From Empedobacter sedimenti (GTDB taxonomy: Bacteria; Bacteroidota; Bacteroidia; Flavobacteriales; Weeksellaceae): a DNA stretch of 64,000 bases. How positions within the stretch are numbered: position 1 is the stretch's first letter; each line of letters begins with the position of its first letter. A program made the position numbers and the translations under genes. The DNA lies in assembly GCF_030005555.1 (NCBI RefSeq), contig NZ_JASCQG010000002.1, forward strand, positions 124,001 to 188,000. The letters run 5' to 3'. This document shows positions 42,937-51,349 of the stretch, one piece after another. Below the pieces are notes generated by a model that was given only the letters and a program-made list of their open reading frames with translations, made no database searches and was not told where the DNA came from.

Positions 42937-42944
42937 CAAATGTA
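42937..42944 (-). promoter_or_regulatory. -7 box (TACATTTG) for the 2OG oxygenase
   Basis: It lies 30 nt before the ATG at 42906 and downstream of which the alternative ATG at 42939 would fall, excluding it. Confidence 0.6.
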
Positions 42945-43206
42945 TGTAAACATTTTTATTGTGGATAATTTTGTTAATAACTTTTTTGATTGTCTATTGT
43001 TTTATGTGTTATTGAAAAGGTTAAATCAATTATTATCGAATAAAATATTGATTATTATTGTTTTGATATTTTATTTTAGGATTTGTTGCTTGAGATTGAT
43101 TATAGATTTATTTGATTTGTATTAATATTTAGATAAATGTTTTTTATAATAATTTTTTGTTAAGAAAGAAATGAGTGCATCAAATTATTTATCGGACAAT
43201 AATTAG

Positions 43207-43214
43207 TAGTTTTG
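43207..43214 (+). promoter_or_regulatory. -7 box (TAGTTTTG) for the GT9 gene
   Basis: It lies 17 nt before the ATG at 43232. Confidence 0.5.
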
Positions 43215-43231
43215 TTGTATAACTAAGTTTT

Positions 43232-44296
43232 ATGAAGATTTTGATTATACAACACAAAATGATAGGAGACGTTTTAATAACTTCTTTGTTGTGTGAGAAT
43301 ATCAAAAAAGCATTTCCTGATGCTACAGTTGACTATTTAATTAATAGTAATACTTTACCAATTTTAGAAAATAATCCATTTATTGATCAGAAAATAGTTT
43401 TTAATGAAAACGAAAATAAAGGATTAATGAAATTAATTCAGTTTTCTAAAAAAGTTAACCAAAATAAATATGATGTAGTAATTGATGCTTATTCTAAAAT
43501 TCAGAGTTGGGTTGATGTTTGGATAAATAACGCGCCCAAAAAAATATCATACAAAAAATCTGGTCGTACTTTTTTGTATACAGATAATGTCGTAAAACAT
43601 AATGAGCCTAATTCATTTTTAGGTTTGGCGATAGAGCATCGTTTAGCTTTATTGAAACCTTTGGGAATAGAAGTGCCTTTGGCTACTGAACCAAAGTTGT
43701 ATTTGAGTGATGATGAAATTAGTTTTGCGAATAAAGTATTTACAGATCATCATGTTGATGAATCTCGTAAAACAGTTATGGTGAGCTTACTTGGTTCGGA
43801 CCCTTCTAAAACTTATCCCTTAGATGAAATGGCAAAAATGATCAATTTTATTGGTCAACATTATAATGTCAATATTTTGTTTAATTATTTTCCGAACCAA
43901 ATAGCTCAGGCTAAAGAAGTATATAATCAATTATCAAAAGAAGCTCAATCTAAAGTTTACTTTGAATTATTAGGAGGAGATTTACGTCAATTTATCGCCA
44001 TAGCAAATAAATGTGATTTGATTGTAGGAAATGATGGTGGAGCGATTAATATGACAAAGGCTGTAGGGAAGAAATCTTTTATTATTTTTTCGCCTTGGAT
44101 TGATAAAAATGTTTGGGCAACTTTTGAGGACGGAATTAACCATACGAGTGTTCATTTAAAAGATTATTATCCAGCAAAATTTGAAGGATTAAATAATCGA
44201 GCAATAAAAAAACAAGTAGATGATTTCTATTCTATGTTCAAATTTGAATTATTTAAAGATAAATTAGAAAAATTTCTATCAACTTTTTTAAAATAA
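43232..44296 (+). CDS. Glycosyltransferase family 9 (heptosyltransferase-like)
   Basis: 354 residues. N-terminal ILIIQHKMIGDVLITSLL (Rossmann, GDV motif) and C-terminal CDLIVGNDGGAINMTKAVGK, the donor-binding signature of GT9. It probably adds a heptose or similar sugar to a lipopolysaccharide core. Next gene is a GT2 transferase 44 bp on; both likely act on the same core. Cytosolic, membrane-associated. Confidence 0.9.
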   Translation: MKILIIQHKMIGDVLITSLLCENIKKAFPDATVDYLINSNTLPILENNPFIDQKIVFNENENKGLMKLIQFSKKVNQNKYDVVIDAYSKIQSWVDVWINNAPKKISYKKSGRTFLYTDNVVKHNEPNSFLGLAIEHRLALLKPLGIEVPLATEPKLYLSDDEISFANKVFTDHHVDESRKTVMVSLLGSDPSKTYPLDEMAKMINFIGQHYNVNILFNYFPNQIAQAKEVYNQLSKEAQSKVYFELLGGDLRQFIAIANKCDLIVGNDGGAINMTKAVGKKSFIIFSPWIDKNVWATFEDGINHTSVHLKDYYPAKFEGLNNRAIKKQVDDFYSMFKFELFKDKLEKFLSTFLK

Positions 44297-44340
44297 ATTC
44301 AGAAAATTTTAGTTCTTATAATTATAGTTTATAATAAATA

Positions 44341-45132
44341 ATGCCCAACAAAATCTCTGCTCTACTGATTACTTATAATGAAGAAAATAATATACAACGT
44401 TATTTAGATAATGTTGAATTATTTGCTGATGAAATTATTATTGTAGACTCGTATAGCACAGATAAAACGGAGTTAATAGCAACTAAACATCCAAAAGTTA
44501 AATTTATAAAAAGAGCGTTTGATAATTTTACAAACCAAAAAAATTATACTTTAAGTCTTGCTCAACACGATTGGGTTACTTTTTTTGATGCAGATGAAGA
44601 ACTTTCTTCGAGCTTGATAGAGGAAATGCAAAACAAAGTGAATTCAACATCAAATAATGTAGCTTATATGGCTTATCATTATTTTTACTTTAAGAACAAA
44701 AAGATTCATTTTTCTGGACAACAAAATGTAAGAGCTGTACGCCTTTTCAAGAAATCAAAATGTCGTTACAAGGAAGGTTTGATGGTTCATGAGCTACTTG
44801 ATTGTGATGGAGAAATAGGCGTTTTAAATCAAAAAGTAAAACATCATACTTTTGTTGACGAAGAATATTATTTAGATAAATTAAATAATTACTCTAAACT
44901 GAGAGCAAAAGAATTACAATTGAAAAATTTAGTTCCGACATTTTTTCATCATAAAATAAAACCTGCTTATCGTTTCTTCAATTATTTTATATTAAGATTT
45001 GGCTTTTTAGATGGAAAAGAAGGATTTACGATAGCAAAACTTCACGCAATATCCGTAGCAAACCGATACAAATATTTAGACGAAATTTATCAAGAAGAAA
45101 ATCTAAAAACGTCGTTAAATAAGGAAGTTTAA
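44341..45132 (+). CDS. Glycosyltransferase family 2 (WaaE/KdtX-like)
   Basis: 263 residues with the GT-A start ISALLITYNEENNIQRYLDN, DEIIIVDSYSTDKTELIA and the DxD-type WVTFFDADEELSSSL (about 80-94). C-terminal LDKLNNYSKLRAKELQ fits the WaaE/KdtX group that adds a glucose to LPS inner core. No membrane helix. Follows the GT9 gene; fabD starts 39 bp after it with its own box. Confidence 0.9.
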   Translation: MPNKISALLITYNEENNIQRYLDNVELFADEIIIVDSYSTDKTELIATKHPKVKFIKRAFDNFTNQKNYTLSLAQHDWVTFFDADEELSSSLIEEMQNKVNSTSNNVAYMAYHYFYFKNKKIHFSGQQNVRAVRLFKKSKCRYKEGLMVHELLDCDGEIGVLNQKVKHHTFVDEEYYLDKLNNYSKLRAKELQLKNLVPTFFHHKIKPAYRFFNYFILRFGFLDGKEGFTIAKLHAISVANRYKYLDEIYQEENLKTSLNKEV

Positions 45133-45142
45133 GATTTTGTTA

Positions 45143-45150
45143 TACATTTG
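45143..45150 (+). promoter_or_regulatory. -7 box (TACATTTG) for fabD
   Basis: It lies 21 nt before the ATG at 45172. Confidence 0.5.
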
Positions 45151-45171
45151 TGTTAGATAAAAAATAATAGC

Positions 45172-46050
45172 ATGAAAGCATATGTTTTTCCAGGACAAGG
45201 CGCTCAATTCTCAGGAATGGGAAAAGACTTGTACGAAAATTCTACAATAGCAAAAGAATTATTTGATAAAGCAAACGAAATTTTAGGTTTCGATATTACT
45301 TCAATCATGTTCGAAGGATCTGCGGAAGATCTAAAACAAACAAAAGTTACTCAACCAGCTGTTTTCTTACATTCAGTTATTTTAGCTAAAACTTTACCAG
45401 ATTTTAAACCAGAAATGGTTGCGGGACACTCTTTAGGAGAAATTTCTGCTTTAGTTGCTAACGAAACGTTAGATTTTGAAGCTGGATTGAAATTAGTTTA
45501 CAAACGTGCATTAGCAATGCAAGCTGCTTGCGAAGCTAATCCATCTACAATGGCTGCAATCTTAGGTTTAGACGACAAAATTGTCGAAGATGCTTGTGCA
45601 GAAATTGATGGAGTTGTAGTTGCTGCAAATTATAATTGTCCAGGTCAATTAGTAATTTCTGGAGAAATTGAAGCTGTTAATTTAGCTTGCGAAAAGTTGA
45701 AAGAATTAGGTGCAAAGCGTGCTTTAGTTTTACCAGTTGGTGGAGCTTTTCACTCACCTTTAATGAAACCAGCTGAAGAAGAATTAGCAAAAGCAATTGA
45801 AGAAACAACTTTCAATACCCCAGTTTGTCCAGTTTATCAAAACGTAACAACTACTGCAGTTACAGATCCAGCTGAAATCAAGAAAAATTTGATTGCTCAG
45901 TTAACAGCTCCTGTAAAATGGACGCAATCTGTACAAAATATGATTGCTGATGGTGCAACCGAATTTATTGAGGTTGGCCCAGGTAATACTTTACAAGGTT
46001 TAGTGAAAAAAATAAATAGAGAAGTTTCTACTTCTTCTGCAGGCGCATAA
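45172..46050 (+). CDS. fabD: Malonyl-CoA:ACP transacylase
   Basis: Loads malonate onto acyl carrier protein. 292 residues, standard. YVFPGQGAQFSGMGKDLY, the catalytic Ser in AGHSLGEISALVA (about 82-94) and the His in GGAFHSPLMKPAEEE (about 191-205) are present. The GYDIA kinase gene starts 1 bp after the stop, so the two are one unit. AccA elsewhere in the window feeds this step. Confidence 0.97.
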   Translation: MKAYVFPGQGAQFSGMGKDLYENSTIAKELFDKANEILGFDITSIMFEGSAEDLKQTKVTQPAVFLHSVILAKTLPDFKPEMVAGHSLGEISALVANETLDFEAGLKLVYKRALAMQAACEANPSTMAAILGLDDKIVEDACAEIDGVVVAANYNCPGQLVISGEIEAVNLACEKLKELGAKRALVLPVGGAFHSPLMKPAEEELAKAIEETTFNTPVCPVYQNVTTTAVTDPAEIKKNLIAQLTAPVKWTQSVQNMIADGATEFIEVGPGNTLQGLVKKINREVSTSSAGA

Positions 46051-46051
46051 C

Positions 46052-46960
46052 ATGAAAAAATTCCGTTCCAATGGTAAATTATTCCTTATCGGGGAATATG
46101 TTGTAATGGATGGCGCAAAAGCATTTGCACTGCCCACAAAATATGGGCAGTGTCTTTTTGTAGAGCGAAATCTAACACAAAGTAATACAGTTAATTGGAA
46201 AGCAAAAAAACACGATGATTCGCTTTGGTTTGAGGCTCAATTTGAGTTAAATTCTCTCAAGATTATTTCTTCAACCAATCAAAAGTTGAGCGAATCGCTG
46301 CAAAATATTTTATTTCTGGCAAGGTCTTTAAATCCTATTTTTTTCGAATCTAATTTAGGTTATAACTGTGAAACAAAGTTAGAATATCCGCAAGAGTGGG
46401 GACTTGGAAGTAGTTCTACGTTAATTGATTTGATAAGTCAATGGATAGATATTAATCCGTTTGAATTAAATAAATTAACTTTTAACACAAGCGGTTATGA
46501 TATTGCTTGTGCGCATCATAATCAACCAATTTTATATTCAAATAATCCAATTGAAGTTAAAGAATTAGCGTTGAATTGGAATTTTATTGATGATTTATAT
46601 TTTGTTTATCTTAATCAAAAGCAGGATACACAGGCAGTTGTAGGGAATCATTATAAAAACAAAACAAAAGATTGGAATCTAGTTCATCATCTTTCTGATT
46701 TAGTTATTGAAACAACTAAAGTGAATTCAATTACAGACTTTGAGAGTATAATGAATGAATATCAAGATCAATTAGCCGATTTTATGCAGCAACCTAAAGC
46801 AAAAGATTTGTATTTTCCGGATTATAATGGAATTGTAAAAAGTCTTGGTGCTTGGGGTGGAGATTTTGTATTGATTACAAAAAGAGAAGGTTTCGAAGAG
46901 TATTTTAAACAAAAAGGATACAATATTATTGTACCCTTTCGTGAGATGATTTTATTGTAA
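46052..46960 (+). CDS. GYDIA family GHMP kinase
   Basis: 302 residues of the GHMP superfamily. The nucleotide loop lies at EWGLGSSSTLIDLISQW and the name-giving GYDIACAHHNQPIL follows. N-terminal FRSNGKLFLIGEYVVMDGAKAF is typical. The substrate of this Bacteroidota group is not firmly known; a mevalonate-type kinase is possible. It is translated directly after fabD. Its stop is 1 bp from the stop of the convergent Kdo-kinase-like gene. Confidence 0.9.
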   Translation: MKKFRSNGKLFLIGEYVVMDGAKAFALPTKYGQCLFVERNLTQSNTVNWKAKKHDDSLWFEAQFELNSLKIISSTNQKLSESLQNILFLARSLNPIFFESNLGYNCETKLEYPQEWGLGSSSTLIDLISQWIDINPFELNKLTFNTSGYDIACAHHNQPILYSNNPIEVKELALNWNFIDDLYFVYLNQKQDTQAVVGNHYKNKTKDWNLVHHLSDLVIETTKVNSITDFESIMNEYQDQLADFMQQPKAKDLYFPDYNGIVKSLGAWGGDFVLITKREGFEEYFKQKGYNIIVPFREMILL

Positions 46961-46961
46961 A

Positions 46962-47741
46962 TTATTTTTTTCCAATTAAGGCTTTTAATTTCTTTTTACG
47001 CGCTTGTTTTAAATGAAATTTTTGCTGGAATTCTTCCGTATAAAACCACATTTTATCAATAGTTTCTTGCTCATTTTTATGATTTAATTTGGCATATTCT
47101 TTTGCCATAATTTCTACCATATTTTTTTGTGGAGATAAACGAGAGAAATTTTTCATTCGTTGATCAAAATTCATTGAATCATGAAAATTCATACGATTAA
47201 GATCTACTAAATAAAACTCGTATTGATTTTCTCCAACTTGTTTTATTAGTGTATTTCCAGGAGAATGGTCTAAAAATTCAATTCCAGCTTCATGCAAATC
47301 AAAAGTGAATTTGGTGAATTGTTTCAAGATTTCTTCACGATTTGGATAATTGATATCTTGAACTAATTCTCTGAATGTAATTTCGCTCGAAACCAATTCG
47401 CAAAAGTAATAGCTTTTCAAAAATGATAATGAAGAAGTGTTTTCAACATAAGCAATCGGTGTAGGCGTTTTGAAACCTAAATCAATTAATTTTAGAGCGT
47501 ATCTATAAGATCGTTCAGCTTTTGATTTTCTGAAAAATTTGTACACAAATTTATTGACAACATTCGGAATTTTAAATGATTTTATAGTTGCAGTCTTTTT
47601 ATTCTCTAAAACTACCTTTTTGATCGAGTTTCGTGTCCCTTTCGCTAAATAATCATTTATTGAATCAAAGTTTTCAATAATTGATTTGATTTCGGTTTCG
47701 GTAGTCTTATAATTATTATTTACGACAATTTTTTGCATCAT
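46962..47741 (-). CDS. Kdo/WaaP-type lipopolysaccharide kinase-like protein
   Basis: 259 residues of the protein-kinase-like LPS kinase fold. The catalytic loop FLDHSPGNTLIK (about 171-182) and the metal-binding DLNRMNFHD (about 195-203) are present, with ATIKSFKIPNVVNKF as the N-lobe. Cytosolic face of the inner membrane; phosphorylates a core sugar such as Kdo. Starts ATG-ATG at 47741/47738. Transcripts of this gene and the GYDIA gene must overlap because only 1 bp separates the stops. Confidence 0.88.
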   Translation of the reverse strand: MMQKIVVNNNYKTTETEIKSIIENFDSINDYLAKGTRNSIKKVVLENKKTATIKSFKIPNVVNKFVYKFFRKSKAERSYRYALKLIDLGFKTPTPIAYVENTSSLSFLKSYYFCELVSSEITFRELVQDINYPNREEILKQFTKFTFDLHEAGIEFLDHSPGNTLIKQVGENQYEFYLVDLNRMNFHDSMNFDQRMKNFSRLSPQKNMVEIMAKEYAKLNHKNEQETIDKMWFYTEEFQQKFHLKQARKKKLKALIGKK

Positions 47742-47808
47742 TTTTATTAAATCTTATGATTATAATAGAATTAATCTATTATTCACTTTGATGTGTCAAA
47801 GATATGTT

Positions 47809-47816
47809 TATTTTTG
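47809..47816 (+). promoter_or_regulatory. -7 box (TATTTTTG) for the DUF5672 gene
   Basis: TTTG at 47787-47790 is 18 nt upstream, giving a near-consensus pair. It lies 22 nt before the ATG at 47839. Confidence 0.6.
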
Positions 47817-47838
47817 CTTTAAATTGTAGACATTTTTA

Positions 47839-48630
47839 ATGAATAATTCTACCGACATAGCTATTGTAATTCCAATTTACAGAGATTTTTTGGACAAATA
47901 TGAGCAAGAATCGATTAATAGCATAATTCGACATTTTAATGATTTTGAAATAGTTTTTGCAGCTCCAGAGAACCTTACTTTCAAGAGTTACCAATCGTAT
48001 TTTTCGCAGTTAAATAATTATAGAGTTGTTAATTTTAATCAAGATTGCTTCAAATCAATTGATGCGTATAATCAACTTTTATTAGATTTTAATTTTTATT
48101 CTATTTTTTCTAATTATAAATATATATTAATTTGTCAATTAGATGTATATGTGTTTAGGAATGATTTATTAGATTGGATAAACAAAGGATACGACTACGT
48201 TGGTGCTCCTTGGACTGGTAGCAAGCGTAATTTTATTAACTTAACTTTTGAACGAATTAATAAAGTTACTAGAAAACTGAAAGGTAAAACGCCGCAGAAT
48301 ATTGAGCGACTTTTTAAAGTAGGTAATGGAGGTTTTTCTCTTAGGAATGTTGAAAAGTTTATTGAAATAACTAAGGATATGGAGGTTCCTATCAAAAATT
48401 ATTTGGCTGTTAAACCTGCATCAGAGTATCATATCGAAGATGTTTTTTGGTCACTTTGTGTACCTAAAAACTATCCTGATTATAAAATTCCTGATTGGAA
48501 AGAAGCGCTGAATTTTTGTATTGATAGGAAGCCAGAATTATCACTTAAATTCAACAACAATCAACTACCAATGGCTTGTCATCGATTTAATCAACCCAAA
48601 GCTTATAAATTTTGGAGTAAATATTTTTAA
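47839..48630 (+). CDS. DUF5672 family protein, probable glycosyltransferase
   Basis: 263 residues. Pattern DYVGAPWTGSKRNFINLTF (about 117-135), the VGNGGFSLRNVEKFIE and EYHIEDVFWSLCVPKN blocks are those of DUF5672, a GT-A like family often beside sugar-transfer genes. ICQLDVYVFRNDLLDW carries a DxD-like motif. The acceptor is unknown; an LPS or surface-polysaccharide role is inferred from neighbours. Confidence 0.85.
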   Translation: MNNSTDIAIVIPIYRDFLDKYEQESINSIIRHFNDFEIVFAAPENLTFKSYQSYFSQLNNYRVVNFNQDCFKSIDAYNQLLLDFNFYSIFSNYKYILICQLDVYVFRNDLLDWINKGYDYVGAPWTGSKRNFINLTFERINKVTRKLKGKTPQNIERLFKVGNGGFSLRNVEKFIEITKDMEVPIKNYLAVKPASEYHIEDVFWSLCVPKNYPDYKIPDWKEALNFCIDRKPELSLKFNNNQLPMACHRFNQPKAYKFWSKYF

Positions 48631-48647
48631 TGTAGATTTTCCTACAA

Positions 48648-48655
48648 TACCTTTG
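48648..48655 (+). promoter_or_regulatory. -7 box (TACCTTTG) for the YrdC-type gene
   Basis: It lies 28 nt before the ATG at 48684. Confidence 0.55.
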
Positions 48656-48683
48656 CACTCAAATACATTAAAATAAATTTAAA

Positions 48684-49241
48684 ATGTCAGATATAAACGA
48701 GATTGTAGCAAAACTAAAACAAGGCGAAACGATGCTTTATCCAACAGATACAATCTTAGGATTGGGCTGCGATGCAAAGAACGAAGCTGCAATTGAGAAA
48801 ATTTATCAGATAAAGAATCGACCATCTTCAAAATCGTTGATTATTTTGGTTGATTCGCCTCGTATGTTACAAGATATTGTAGAGGTACCAGAATTAGCTT
48901 GGGATTTAATAGAATTTAACGAAAAACCTATTACAATTATTTATGATAATCCAAAAGGTTTACCAAAATCATTAGTAGCAGGAGATAATACAATTGCTAT
49001 TCGGTTGACAGATGATTTATTCTGTAAAAAAATCATCGGAAAATTAGGTGGTCCTATTGTTTCTACATCTGCTAATTTATCAGGAGAACCTTCGCCAAAA
49101 GTATTTTCGGAGGTAAATAAAACTGTGATTGAGGGAGTTGATTTTATTCCAGAAGAAACTAAAACATTTGTACCTCAGTTCACTGCATCTACCATAATTA
49201 AATTAGGTCTAGATAACGAAGTAAAAGTTATTAGAGAGTAG
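48684..49241 (+). CDS. L-threonylcarbamoyladenylate synthase (YrdC/TsaC type)
   Basis: Makes threonylcarbamoyl-AMP for the t6A37 modification of tRNAs. 185 residues, without the Sua5 C-terminal domain. Seen: ETMLYPTDTILGLGCDAKNE (about 14-33), KIYQIKNRPSSKSLIIL and the GPIVSTSANLSGEPSP block. ATP, bicarbonate and threonine are the substrates. A tRNA-CCA enzyme gene follows 31 bp later, so tRNA maturation functions are adjacent. Confidence 0.94.
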   Translation: MSDINEIVAKLKQGETMLYPTDTILGLGCDAKNEAAIEKIYQIKNRPSSKSLIILVDSPRMLQDIVEVPELAWDLIEFNEKPITIIYDNPKGLPKSLVAGDNTIAIRLTDDLFCKKIIGKLGGPIVSTSANLSGEPSPKVFSEVNKTVIEGVDFIPEETKTFVPQFTASTIIKLGLDNEVKVIRE

Positions 49242-49260
49242 TTTTTTTCATCAAATCGTT

Positions 49261-49268
49261 TACTTTTG
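49261..49268 (+). promoter_or_regulatory. -7 box (TACTTTTG) 4 nt before the CCA-adding enzyme start
   Basis: Only 4 nt separate the box from the ATG at 49273. MKILEAVSNPIF is the expected N-terminus, so a leaderless mRNA is likely. Confidence 0.55.
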
Positions 49269-49272
49269 CAGA

Positions 49273-50694
49273 ATGAAAATCTTAGAAGCCGTATCAAATC
49301 CAATTTTTAATCATGTAGCAGAAGTTGCTGATAATATCAATCAGGAAACTTATGTAGTTGGAGGATTTGTACGCGATTATTTATTAAATCGTGGTCAAAA
49401 AAAAGACATCGATTTTGTAACCGTTGGCAACGGAATCTTATTAGCCAAAGAATTATCAAATAAATTAGGAAACACATCGCAGGTTTCTGTTTTTAAGCGT
49501 TTTGGTACAGCAATGTTCAAATACGAACAAACAGAATTAGAGTTTGTAGGAGCTCGCAAAGAGAGTTATTCTGAAGATAGTCGAAAACCACATGTAGAAG
49601 ACGGAACATTAGAAGATGATCAAAAACGTCGTGATTTTACAATCAATACATTGGCGATATCAATGAACAAAGAAAATTTTGGCGAATTAATCGACCCTTT
49701 TAATGGAGTGGAAGATTTGAATAATAAAATCATCAAAACGCCATTAGAGCCAAATGTTACCTATTCTGATGATCCTTTGCGCATGATGCGCGCTATTCGT
49801 TTTGCTGCACAATTAAATTTTGAGATCGAAAAAGATTCATTTCAAGCAATTATTGATAATGCGGATCGTATAAATATTGTATCTTTTGAACGTGTAATGG
49901 ACGAGTTTCAAAAGATTATGATGACAGATAAACCTTCGGTAGGATTATTGTTGTTAGAGCAATCAGGATTGTTACAACATATTTTACCAGAGTTAATTGC
50001 ATTAAAAGGAATTGAAGAAGTAGAAGGTCAAAAACACAAGGACAATTTTTATCATACGTTAGAAGTTGTGGATAATATTTCTGAAAATACAGACAATGTT
50101 TGGTTGCGTTGGGCTGCACTTTTACACGATATAGGAAAAGCTGTAACAAAGCGTTTTGATAAAAAAGTAGGCTGGACGTTCCATTCGCACGAGTTTGTTG
50201 GGTCTAAAATGACAGTTAAGTTGTTTAGACGACTTAAATTACCATTAGGTAATCAAATGAAATATGTGCAGAAGTTGGTTATGATGAGCTCTCGCCCAAT
50301 AGCTGTAGTAACAGATGATGCTACAGATTCTGCATTGCGTCGTTTATTATTTGATGCTGGCGAAGATTTTGACGATTTAATAACGCTTTGTAAAGCAGAT
50401 ATTACAACCAAAAATGAAAAGAAACAAAGACGTTTCAAGCAAAATTTTGAAGTTGTAGAACAAAAAATAAAAGATGTTGAAGAACGCGATAAAGTTCGTA
50501 ATTTTCAACCACCAATTTCAGGTGAACAAATTATGGAAATATTTGGTATTCAACCTGGAAAAGAAATTGGAATTCTAAAAAATGCCATAAAAGAAGCAAT
50601 TCTTGAAGGCGAAGTAGAAAATAATTATAATTCTGCCTTAGAATTTGTAATTAATATGGGAAAAGATTTAAATTTGGAACCGAAAAATATTTAG
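49273..50694 (+). CDS. CCA tRNA nucleotidyltransferase with HD domain
   Basis: Adds and repairs the 3'-CCA of tRNA, needed here because CCA is not encoded in the tRNA-Gln genes. 473 residues. YVVGGFVRDYLLNRG and the DID metal-binding motif in KKDIDFVTVG (about 42-51), RRDFTINTLAISM and the RMMRAIRFAAQL head. The C-terminal HD domain has HTLEVVDNI and LLHDIGKAVT (phosphohydrolase), ending about residue 330. tRNA nucleotidyltransferase poly(A)-polymerase family. Confidence 0.95.
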   Translation: MKILEAVSNPIFNHVAEVADNINQETYVVGGFVRDYLLNRGQKKDIDFVTVGNGILLAKELSNKLGNTSQVSVFKRFGTAMFKYEQTELEFVGARKESYSEDSRKPHVEDGTLEDDQKRRDFTINTLAISMNKENFGELIDPFNGVEDLNNKIIKTPLEPNVTYSDDPLRMMRAIRFAAQLNFEIEKDSFQAIIDNADRINIVSFERVMDEFQKIMMTDKPSVGLLLLEQSGLLQHILPELIALKGIEEVEGQKHKDNFYHTLEVVDNISENTDNVWLRWAALLHDIGKAVTKRFDKKVGWTFHSHEFVGSKMTVKLFRRLKLPLGNQMKYVQKLVMMSSRPIAVVTDDATDSALRRLLFDAGEDFDDLITLCKADITTKNEKKQRRFKQNFEVVEQKIKDVEERDKVRNFQPPISGEQIMEIFGIQPGKEIGILKNAIKEAILEGEVENNYNSALEFVINMGKDLNLEPKNI

Positions 50695-50697
50695 AAA

Positions 50698-51210
50698 GTG
50701 ATATATAAAATTCGTGTATTCCTTGATGCAAAAGAGGATGTATTTAGAGACATAGAAATTAAAGAGAAGCAAACTTTATTCACATTATACAAAGGTATCA
50801 TTAGTGCTTTTAGTTTACAAGGTGAAGAGTTAGCATCATTCTATGAATTAGATGAAGATGGAAACCAAACAAAAGAAATTCCTTTAGAGGATATGTCCGA
50901 TGATGGTACAGATGAGACAATGGCAGATTTTTATATCAAAGAAGCTTTTGTTAATCAAGGAGATCGTATGGCTTTTGTATATGATTTTATGGAAATGTGG
51001 ACGTTTGTTGCAGAATTAATTTCTGTAGAAGACAAACCAGCAGTTCTTAACTATCCTTTGACTGTTTATCGTTTTGGATCAATGCCTCTTAAAGCACCGA
51101 AGAAAGACTTAATGGTAGATTTAGAAGAAGACGAGGATATAGATTTTGCAGAAGACGCAGAATTAAATGATCTTCAAATTGATGAAGATTTAGACGTAGA
51201 CGATTTATAG
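50698..51210 (+). CDS. IS1096 passenger TnpR / pRiA4b Orf3-like protein
   Basis: 170 residues starting at GTG, 3 bp after the CCA-adding enzyme stop. IYKIRVFLDAKEDVFRDIEI and LQGEELASFYELDEDGN recall the plasmid pRiA4b Orf3-like family, which is frequent on chromosomes and not tied to transposition here. The C-terminal 40 residues are very acidic (EEDEDIDFAEDAELNDLQI). No transposase is adjacent. The family match is from pattern only; function unknown. Confidence 0.6.
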   Translation: MIYKIRVFLDAKEDVFRDIEIKEKQTLFTLYKGIISAFSLQGEELASFYELDEDGNQTKEIPLEDMSDDGTDETMADFYIKEAFVNQGDRMAFVYDFMEMWTFVAELISVEDKPAVLNYPLTVYRFGSMPLKAPKKDLMVDLEEDEDIDFAEDAELNDLQIDEDLDVDDL

Positions 51211-51230
51211 AAATCAACACTTATATATCA

Positions 51231-51261
51231 AAAATCTGGATGGCAACATTCAGATTTTTTT
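51231..51261 (+). terminator. Terminator after the 50698 gene
   Basis: AAAATCTG (51231-51238) pairs with CAGATTTT (51251-51258) around a short loop with ATG/CAT, followed by T-run. Confidence 0.8.
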
Positions 51262-51349
51262 ATGCCTAATAATCAGGTATTTGATGTTTTTTTCATTTTC
51301 CCAAACAACCTTTTTTCCGTAACTTGCATCTACTCATAAAAGAACATCT

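Larger units (their letters stand above)
42907..43231. other. 325-bp AT-rich gap between divergent genes
   Basis: It contains the promoter box of the oxygenase at 42937-42944 (minus) and one for the GT9 gene at 43207-43214 (plus). One perfect DnaA box (TTATCCACA complement, 42960-42968) is present. No gene seen. Confidence 0.6.

Noticed and set aside
42960-42968. Perfect DnaA box (TTATCCACA) as a possible replication origin
   Set aside because: Only one box is seen, with no cluster, no dnaA or dnaN near and no clear unwinding region. A single box is expected by chance and use in regulation.
50698-51210. Mobile element indicated by the IS1096 passenger-like gene
   Set aside because: There is no transposase, inverted repeat or target duplication around it, and it directly follows the CCA-adding enzyme gene in the same unit.
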